A stretch of DNA of 64,000 bases, from assembly GCA_944989445.1 (NCBI GenBank), contig CALYLW010001210.1:62001-126000 (forward strand), given 5' to 3'. A program made the position numbers and the translations under genes. The notes beneath the pieces were generated by a model. The model was not told where the DNA came from, ran no database searches, and saw only the letters and a program-made list of their open reading frames with translations. The stretch is from Ampullaceana balthica (lineage: Eukaryota > Mollusca > Gastropoda > Lymnaeidae). The first letter of the stretch is position 1; every line of letters starts with the position of its first letter. Shown here in pieces: positions 25,262 through 36,400 of the stretch.

Positions 25262-28200
25262 TGTGTGTGTGTGTGTGTGTGTGTCTGTGTGTGTGTCTGT
25301 GTCTGTGTGTGTGTGTGTGTGTGTGTCTGTGTGTGTAGATACATATTATTTAAAATCTTGATAAACTATGTGAATGTTGTCTTTAATTGTTACAGGTTGT
25401 ATAAACTGCGCCAACGACGGTTCCTGTAGGAGACATGATGGCTATTGCACTTTTGGTTGTCAAAAAGGATTTCGTGGTGACGTCTGCCTGTTAGGTAACC
25501 GTCTTAAACTCATTTCAGTTTAGCGAAAGTTTCCTATTTTTTAAATCCTTTATATTAACTCGTGGCGTCTGCACCCTTGATTGCTTGATTGCTTGATTGC
25601 TTGAATGCTTGATTGCTTGTCGCCAAAACTTTTGATCGATTTTTATCCCACTTGCTCATAAGCTAGCGAGCTGAAATTTTGCAGGCAGTTTTGTACTGAT
25701 AATAAAAACAATGTATCAAAATTTCAGATCGATCGCATGTACCGTAATTAAATTATTGATTCTTTAGATTATTTTATTTATTCCTATGTATCATGCTATT
25801 TTTTGAGATAGAGCGTCGCGGTGCCTATTATATTGAACAACCTTTCTGTCGCGCAATAAGGTGCGTATTTTATTGACAACACTTTTTATAAATATATTCC
25901 TGATCGGTGCGCATTATATTAAACATGTTTTACGACACAACTGCAATTTTGTATTTTTGGATGGTCTTGCATTGCGTATTATAATGAACATTCTTGTAGT
26001 TACGTCTCGTACATAAAGGATTTATAGTGAAAAACTTGTTTTTTACGGTTTTTTTTATTAAGTCCTTTATATTAACTCGTGGTGTCTGCACCCGCCCTTG
26101 CTTGTCGCCAAAACTTTTGATCGATTTTTAACCCACTTGCTCGTAAGCTAGCGAGCTGAAATTTTGCAGGCAGTTTTCGTACCAATAATAAAAACAATGT
26201 ATCAAAATTTCAGATCGATCGCATGTACCGTAATTAAATTATTGATTCTTTTAGATTATTTTATTTATTCCTATGTATCATGCTATTTTTTGAGATAGAG
26301 CGTCGCGGTGCGTATTATATTGAACAACCTTTCTGTCGCGCAATAAGGTGCGTATTTTATTGACAACACTTTTTATAAACATATTCCTGATCGGTGCGCA
26401 TTATATTAAACATGTTTTACGACACAACTGCAATTTTGTATTTTTGGATGGTCTTGCGCTGCGTATTATAATGAACATTCTTTTAGTTACTTCTCGTACA
26501 TAAAGGATTTATAGTCAAAAACTTGGTTTTTTACGTTTTTTTAAAATTAGTGTTGATAAGGGGACGCGAGGAATTAAACGAAGAACACGCATTGTAGCGA
26601 TGTTAACAAATTTTATTGGTGAGTACGTGTTGGTGGGGTGGGGGGTAGGTTGGGTAAAGAGTGTGGGGAGGGCCATCGAAGGGCCTGGGTATATAATACC
26701 GGCATAGTTCTCCCTCATTCCCCTCCCTACCTCCTTTTTGGTGACGTTCTACGTGTCACTTAGAACTGCAGACGTGAGAGACACAATTTGTACACTTTGC
26801 GGAGATTCTGCTTGTGCATTTTTACCGGAGTATTTTATTTCGATCTTTATACACTTTCTTTGAAGAGAAAACAGAACTTTAGAAAAAAATCAGTCTTTTT
26901 AAAGAATGGAAGGAATATTTGTGTCATTAGTTTTACAGGGAGATGTTTACAACTCAGCTGGACATGAGTTTCAGAAAAGTTTCTAATTAAATACTATTTT
27001 ATGAAATTATGTTGATGTCAGTTGCTTCATTATTACATAACGTCAATGAATTTCTTCCCCTCTGTATCACCCCCCCCCTTTTTGTTCACAGCATGTAAAA
27101 ACTGTGCGGGTGACGGGACTTGTGAGAGGAGAACCGGAAGTTGTACCGTCGGCTGCCTCCCAGGATTCCACGGGGATATTTGTACCGAGGGTAAACCAAC
27201 GAGTATCAGTGAACTTAAAAAATATAAATATCAGATTTAATGTTTATTAAACACTGTTTTAATCTTAGCTATTTTACCCTAGCATCACCCGCAATGTGAC
27301 AATTTATAAAGACGTGTAGACAGATTTTCGGCCCTTAAATTTACGTCATGACGACATGGAAACTCCCGGTGACTATAAGGGGAGCTAAGCTCCAAGCTCT
27401 TATAGCAGGGCTCGCTAGAATTCACGTACATTTTGCTGTAAAGGCGTCTCTTGATTCATGTAGAAGCCGAAGGATATTATTTGAAAAACGCGCCTGCGAT
27501 TTTAGACTCGCCTTTGCTGATTCGTATAATTGCAATTAAAACAACTTATTCGGTTATAAATCGTTTTAATTTCCTGTATTTGATTATTCGTTGTTTTGAA
27601 ATGTTCCTCTTAGCGTGCACCAACTGTGCTGGCACAGGTACCTGTAACAGATTTAACCGACTCTGCGATCATGGTTGTAAGCCTGGGTTTAAAGGACCGA
27701 CGTGCGACAAGAGTAAGTTTACACTGTGATGTGAAATCCTGCGATATATAATGAACACGCCGCAGTCGTATGTAGTACGGACGAATAATATGCTGATTGC
27801 TGTACCCAATACACGTTGAAATACCACAAACGAATCGAGGGACAAGTTGTTAAACTTGGACGTCAATAATCTGGGATCAATTTGATGGAGTCGCTTGCTT
27901 TTGATCAAAATAGGATACTTAATTTTAAAGGTTTAACTGGCATCCACGAAGATATGGATAAAAAGAATTAATGACAAAAGAATGTATCATCCACTTGCAG
28001 AGATTCTCAAACTTTCTTTAGTAAGTTGAGGACAAAATCTGCTGTTGAGACAAGAGGTCAAATCATTTAATTGTTTGTTATAAAAATTCCAATAAGTTTC
28101 GATTTCTATTTTAATTCAATTTTAAGACTATACAAAAGAGAAATCCTTTAGATTCAGCATTAATACCACTCCTTGTGCATTCCCTTTATAACAGTCTCCT

Positions 28201-30367
28201 ACATACAGTTTTTACATTTTTCACATATGCGCACACAACATGCTTTGAAACTACCGTATATACTCGAGTATATTTCGAGATTTTGATTTCAAAATTTCGA
28301 GGCCTCAATCAGGGGGGTCGACTTATACTCGCATAACTCATTTTATTTTAAATTTCAGTACACGATAAATGTCATAAAAGAAATCTTAAAATTTCACTTT
28401 TCAAGTCTCAAATTGGGGGGGGGGTCATCGTATACTCGAAATCGACTTATACTCGAGTAAATACGGTAATAGAAACATTTTCAAACGTACCAGCAACATA
28501 TACACATACGCAGACACACACAACACGATGACATTTTTAAAAAACCGCACGATCTCCAAGCACTTCAACCACAGAGAGGTAACTTACAACCTAAGTGCTT
28601 CCCACCGTTACCTCCCTTATTTCTGTTCCACCAGGCTGTAGCCACTGTGGAGGTAATCGTGAATGTAACCCAAACAACGGCTCGTGTGAATATGCCTGCG
28701 CCTTGGGTTACAGTGGACACGACTGTGAGACACGTGAGTTTCGTTTTGATTTTATTTTTTTAACATTAAACTTACGTTCATTCCGAGAAGAATCTCCGTC
28801 ATTGTAAACTCTTCACCTGCAAATTTAGATCATGGTCTAAGACTGATTTGATGTAAAACGAGAAAGAAACACAGAGTTAAACAAATAATTGGTACCATCT
28901 GCAATCAGTCAAGTTTTGATTAATTTTTGGGTTCTGATGAGAGTGCACGTCAAAAAAAACAACAAAAAAAAACAACCCGTAAAAACAAAGTTTTTGACTA
29001 TAAATCCCTTATATGTGAGACAGAACTTAGAGTATTGATTATGTTCCAACGCGACAAACATTTAAAGCCTAAAACTGAGTGAACTCCTCCTCCACGAGAT
29101 GTGGTCATCGATGGCTGGCGTGAAGTCAAGTGACCCGTAAAATGTAAACAATAGCGACCGCTACATATAGTTTATATAGATAAACTAAAAATGCATTAAT
29201 TTAATAACTGTACGTTCGATCGGTGACACGAGCCTATGTGTCAAATTTCAGCTCGATGGCATCACGGGAGGTGGGTCATGTTTTAAATCCCTTATACTAA
29301 CTTCACCGCCGTCTCTTGGGTGGGCACCGCGGAAAAACACAAGTCACAAATGACCCACTTCCCGTCATGCCATCGAGCTGAAATTTGGCACACGGACCCG
29401 TGTTACATATCAATGCATTGTTTCGAAAATTCAGATCGATCGAAACGTACAGTTATTAAATAAATAAATAAAACAACAGAACTTAAAGTATTGATTATGT
29501 TCCAACGCGACAAACATTTACAGCCTAAAGCTGAGTGAACTCCTCCTCCACGAGATGTGGTCATCGATGGCTGTCGTGAAGTCAAGTGACCCGTAAAATG
29601 TAAACAATGGCGACCGCTACATATATTTTATATAGATAAACTATAAATGAATAACTCTACGTTCGATCGATCTGAAATTTTGATACGATGCATTGTTAGG
29701 TGACACGAGCCTATGTGCTAAATTTCAGCTCGATGACATTACGGGAAGTGGGTCATTTTTTACATTTGTTTTTCCGCCCGCCCGACGACGAACGACAGAC
29801 AGAGAGAGACAGTGAGACAGAGAGAGACGGCGCTGAAGTTAATATAAGGGATTTAAATAAAATCACCCCGTAAAAACAAAGTTTTTGACTATAAATCCCT
29901 TATATGTGATACATAACTTAAAGTATTGATTATGTTCCAACGCCACAAACATTTACAGCCTAAAACTGAGTGAACTCCACCTCCATGAGATGTGGTCATC
30001 GATGCCTGGCATGAAGTCAAGTGACCCGTAAAATGTAAACAATAGCGACCGCAACATATAGTTTATATGGATAAACTAAAAATGCATTAATTTAATAACT
30101 GTACGTTCGATCGATCTGAATTTTTGATACGATGCATTGTTAGGTGACACGAGTCCATGTGCCAAATTTAAGCTTGATGGCATTACGGGAAGTGGGTCAT
30201 TTTTACTTTTGTTTTTCCGCCCACTCGACGACGAACGACAGACAGAGAGACAGAGACGGCGGTGAAGTTAATATAAGGGATTTTAAAACTCTATCGCACG
30301 CCCAAAAAAAAGGGGTTATCCAGAGCTTTTCCAAAAGTAAGTTTTTGCCGTCGAGAAGACGAGGGTT

Positions 30368-30457
<90 letters not shown>

Positions 30458-33400
30458 TATATATTGTGTTATTATGCCCAAAAAATCCACAACGGGAACG
30501 AGAAGGCCGAATAACTGGCAGGTGTACGCCAACTGAAACCTTTTTCTCCTACGTACTAGAGTTCTTTGTAGTCCTCTCTCAGAATCATTTCATTTTCATT
30601 AATTTCAAATTACATTGTGAAATTTCTTAATCAAACAAATAAAATGTGTAATATTATTGTAATTTCTATATATATGAAAACTTCCTGCAAATATTGCTGG
30701 ATTTACGCAATACTCGCCAGCATCTTTGCGGAGTCCTCGATACCAGTTTATTTTATAGTTAAAATTGACGTTGGTGATGTTAAATAACTGTATCGAAAAA
30801 TTGTAAATGTGAATTTATTACGATATATATTTTGTAACAAAAAGTACAACTTCATCGTATTAATACAGTTTCATTTCTATAACTTTTTCCCCAAGATGAA
30901 GTAGAGCAGCCCTTCTCAAAATGGTGGTCCGCGGACGCGTTGCCGGTCCGTGGGCCATCCGCTGCTGGTCCGCAGAAGTTATCAAGAAAGGACAGAAAAA
31001 TATAATTATAATCCCTTATTTGCTTCCATTATTACTAGCCCTATAGAATATCTCAATGTTTCGTTAATAAGCACATAAAATGAAACAAATAGAATTAAAT
31101 TAAAAGAACGTAAAATTCAAAGTTTTTTTTACTATAAATGCTTTATATTTGAGACATAACTAAAAGTATTGATTATGTTCAATATAATACGCACCGCGAG
31201 ACAGACTAGCATAAACATTTACAGATAGGGAAAATATGATGAAAGTGTGTTCAATATAATACGCAGCGCTCCGCGCGACAGGAAAATATTAAAAAGGTTG
31301 TTCAATATAATACGCACCGCACGACAGACTAGTACAAAAATGTACATGTTGTTACAACGAGATAAACTAAAAATTCAATTACGGTACATTCGATGTATGT
31401 GAAATTTTGATGCATCCCTTTTATTGTTGCCACGAGTCTGCCTGCAAAACTTCAGCTCGATTTAATACGGGAAAGAGGGTGAATAAATTCGATCTAAAGT
31501 TTTTGCGGCAAGCAATCAATCAAGCAGACGCCACGAGTTAATATAAAGGATTTAATAAATACTACGTCGGTACAGTGAAAATAGTTCACAGGTTTCTTGT
31601 GCAATGGAAAAATTCTTGCCGGTCCGCCATACTAAAAAAATTTTTGAGCACTGCCCTAATGGACATGTACAATAGATTGTATTGAGAAAAATAGTTTGAT
31701 ATCTTAGAATTGAACGTGTTTTATTTTATAGTACAATAAATTATTTTTGTACGTTTAGTTTAGTGAGTAAATATGTCACTTGTTTAAATCTTTTATAAAA
31801 TAAAAATATTTGGCATTAACTCTAAGGACTTTTTTTAAAAGTAACTGCTTGATTTACATAGACTTACACCATGTTTTTATGTATTTACAATTGTTCATAT
31901 ATTCTTAAGTGAACATATTACACGACCTTAACATGTTTAGAAACTTTAATCCTTTAAAGTGGTGGTTATCACTTCATTTCTTTCTTTTATATGAAATGCT
32001 TAATAATCCAAATTGTCTAAATCAATGCTTCTCAAAGTGGTAGTCGGCGGACGGATGCCAGTCCGCGGGCGATCTCACACGGTCCGCAGAAGTTACCAAG
32101 GAAGGAAATAAAAATATAATTATAAAGCTTCATTTACTAGCCATTTAATACTAACCCTATAGAATATGTCATTTTTGGCAATAAACACATCAATGAAAGA
32201 AACATAAATTACATTTTGATACGACGTTAGAGCAGGTAAAATAGCGCAACGGTCCCTGGAGCAATGAAAAATTTCATGCTGGCCCGACGCATTAAAAAGT
32301 TTGAGATGCACTGAAATAGAGATAGCTGGTGAATCGGACCAACCAAAAAAGGCAGCGACGGATGTCATTAGGTGCGGTCCTTTGATCAGTTTACCTAACA
32401 AATCATATTTCCTTGAAATGTACAGGCTCACCAAGAGCTGTTGTTATAATTTTATAATTATAATTTCTTCTTTTTATTAAATCCCTTATATTAACTTCGA
32501 AATCTTGTCGTCATCTCTGTCGTTCGCGGGCGGGTGGAAAACAAAAGTAAAAAATGACACATTTACCGTGATGCCATCGAGCTGAAATTTGCACATAAAC
32601 TCGTGTCACCTAACAATGCATTGTTTCAAAATTTCAGATCGATCGAACGTACCGTAATTAAATTAATGCATTTTTAGTTTATCTCTATATAACATATGTA
32701 ATTCAATTTCATGTTTTTTATTGTTTTTTTCTTTCACGTGCCAGTTGAGTTCACGCGTTGACGCCACCCATCGATGTACCGGCGTGCTTTTGTTTACATT
32801 TTACGTGTCACGCTGAGCTCGGTCCAGCGATCGGTGACCAGACCTTTCCCGTCTCCGACCCCCCCCCCACGGGGTTATACAGCAAAGGGGAGTTAATGCA
32901 GATTCAGTCTGTAAATGTCGTTCACTGTCTGTAAATGTGTGTCACGTTTGAACATAATCAATAGTTTAGTTATGCCTCATAAATAAGGGATTTGTAGTAA
33001 AAAAACGTTGTTTTTACGGGGTTGTTTAATTTTAAATTTTCACTTTGACATGTCTGTTTGCAGCTTGTCCTAATTGTGCGCGCAACAAGTCATGTCACCA
33101 GGACACTTCTGAATGTCTGCTAGGATGTGAGGAGGGCTACCACGGGATCGACTGTAACACCGGTAGGTCAGTAGGTCAACCCATTCACGGAGCAGAGGAC
33201 GGCCAGTTTATTAAAATGAATCATTGGAATGGGATGTGCTGCTTGAGGACCGTGCTTCTTAAAATTTTTAAATAAATTTTCCATTGCACCAGGGACCGGT
33301 GAACTATTTTCTGTTTACTGACGTGGTAGCGAGGTGTAATATATTTTCTTTTATTTGTTTCAAATTATGTACTCATCGCCGAAATATTGACATATTCTAT

Positions 33401-36400
33401 ATGGTTAATATCAATGGTTGCAAATGGAGGATTATAATTATATTTGTCTGTTCTTTTTTGATGACTTCTGCGGACTGGCATTGGTCCGCGGACCACCACT
33501 TTGAGAAGCACTGGTTTAGGAGAGGTATTAAAGTGGAGAAGTGAGTTTATGTGGGAGGGGGCGAGACATACAAGAATGATGCCTTGTGTCTCACTCAGAA
33601 TTAAAAGCGATGACTATTTTTTTCTTTTAGAAAGTATACCAGAATATTTAGAGACACGATAGAAATATCAAAGATGAAAAATGCATTTACTTATGATAGT
33701 ATTTCAGTGATGAAAGTTTTACTTTATCTTTTAATTGCCAGATTGCTTTGTCTCTAGAGCTCACACACAGCAATTTACCTCCTTGTGTTTCAGAACCAGC
33801 CTCAAAGTCTTAAACGTTTATATATTATGTGTTAAACGTATCCTTACGCCTACCGCCATCTCCCCCTTAATGCCGTTGCTTTTAAATTGCTTGAATAATA
33901 CTTTGGTTTCCCCGTTTCTTTTTCTTATTTCTTTCTTTTACAAAAAAACGACTCCACATTTTATCCCATAGTTTGTAGACACTGTGTTGGAGACAGGTCT
34001 TGTAACAGATACACCGGGGAATGTCGATTTGGTTGCGTCCCTGGATACCGTGGTAGAAACTGCAATGGTAAGTTTGCTGTAGCAAAGGGGGGTTACTTTT
34101 AGAGGCAAGATCATCTGATTTCAGGGTCCGAACTCCGGACGATTCTAAAATTTGGTGTTTTTTTTAATCGCTTGTGCTTTATCCATCCGTTCTTGTTATT
34201 GTAATTGTTATTGTTATTGTGACCGTCTGTTTAATTTTAAACTATATTTAGATAAATATTGGAACAATATTTGTTTGTGTTTGAGGGAAAATACGTGGCA
34301 ATAAAATGGAAATATCAGCTAAACGCCCTATCCAGTTATGGGTATTACTAAACAAAACATAAAGACAATGTTTTTAAAATGGGTAGTTGAATGCTGTAAT
34401 TATTGTTTCCGCTACAAGCCAGACAGTTTGTGCATTGAACTTATCAAAATGCCGCCCTGCGTTTGTAAGTGAAACACGAAGAAAATACTAAAGAACATAA
34501 ATAAACCCCTAAAGCCGTGGTTTTTTCTTTAACTATATCGCTAACAACATCTCAGAACATCATTTATTTTGTTTGTTTTAAAAATTTATTTATGTTCGCG
34601 TGAGTGTGGAACTATAAAAATTAATCTCTTAGATTGTTGAATGAAAGTGTCCAACACTTCTTCTTTTTTATTTTTTATTTTTTTTTATAGTAAATTCGCT
34701 CTTTATTGGTTTTTATTACATCGAGGCACACTTGTTTACCTAATATATCATACCAGTAGCGAGATATGTACTTTCTAATTTTGATTCCATTTTATAAATG
34801 CGTTCTTTAAAAAAAGTGTGGGTGTTTTTCTTCCATTTTTTATAGTTGTTATATTTTTGTTTGTTTTTTGTTGTTGTGTTTTCGTTTTTTCTGTTTTGTT
34901 TGTGTGTGTGTTTAATTTTTCCCTTTTACTATTTGTGTGACATATTTTGCAATCAAATTTTACCGTTCACCTATCATTACTAACTACTGAAATCGATTTC
35001 TTAAATTTATGAACACGATTGATGTGAAGATGGGAATCAATTAAATTAATTCAATAACATCCCTCACGGCTTCCAAACTGATTTGCCTTTCCTTTGTTAA
35101 TCACGAATCGAATTTTTAGAAGTTGTTTAAAATGTCAATACGAAGATTTGACCCGGACAGACGTACGGACAGACTAAATACGTGGTAAAATAAATCGTAT
35201 ATTTTCGCTCTTCTTTTACTTTACTTTGTTTGAACGTGGCATGTCAGCTACATCATAGACGGCATTAAGTTTAATTAGTCTTTAGATATCTGATTTAGAA
35301 AAGTATTTTCACCTGACTTACCGATAAAATCTCCATCACCTTTCTCCCACCCAAAAATCCCTAAAACCCCAGAAAAGACGATTGATGACATCATCAGTCT
35401 GACAGACGAGGCCATCTTCTTCATCTTTCTGGGAGCCACGGTCATCATCGTCTGTCTCTCCGTCTTATGTTGTCCCAGATTGGTCTGCAGTAGAACTGAA
35501 AGTAAGAACTCTAATTGCTATTGCGTGATTGTCCGTAAAAAGTGTATTGGAGTGCATGAAGATAGCAGAAACAACGCTTACACATAATGTCCGTGTTAGT
35601 ATAGACCTTTCGCAGTTGAAATAGAGACACACGAGAATATCGATGTGGTTGTGTGTGTAATAACAAAATCCTTTTGTCCACTTAAGCACACCATTTTTTT
35701 AATTAATAAAAAAAACACGTTTATTCTATGGCACACCATCAAGGCACTGATAAAACGGCCGTTACTAATTTCACTGGAAATGTTCGTAATAATTTTGTTG
35801 TTATTAATTTTTGTAAAAGATATCTTATGATTTCATGCTACCAATGTTCGAACAGATGTTATAAAATATTTTCTTTAACGTTATGTTAACTTCTGGTAAA
35901 AAATTGTATCAGTCAAATAAAAATATCATATCGTCTGCTTTTTAAAGTAAAAAGATCCCAGACGCTCAAAGTTAATTTAAAGAAATCGGCCAGTTTGTCC
36001 TGTTTTTAAATCCTTTATATTAACTCGTGGTATCTGGTTGTTTGTTTGAACCCTTGATTGCTTGCTTGTCGCCAAAACTTTTAGTATTATAATGAACATT
36101 CTTTTTGTTACGTCTCGTACATAAAGGATTTAGTCAAAAACTTGTTTTTTAACGTTTTTTTTTAAAAATTAAATCCCTTATATTAACTCGTGGTGTCTGG
36201 TTGCTTGCTTGCACCCTTGCACACTTGCTTGTCGCCAAAACTTTGGATCAATTTTTAACCCACTTCCTCGTAAGCTAGCGAGCTGAAATTTTGCAGGCAG
36301 TTTCGTACCGATGATTAAAAACAATGTATCAAACTTTCAGATCGATCACATGTACCGTAATTAAATTATTGAATTTTAAGATTATTTTATTTATCTCTAT

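Noticed and set aside
24760..25429. Two long overlapping open frames of repeated residues
   Set aside because: Apart from the real EGF exon 24815-24913 they translate the 14-bp and (GT)n arrays; the Cys pattern stops at the donor.
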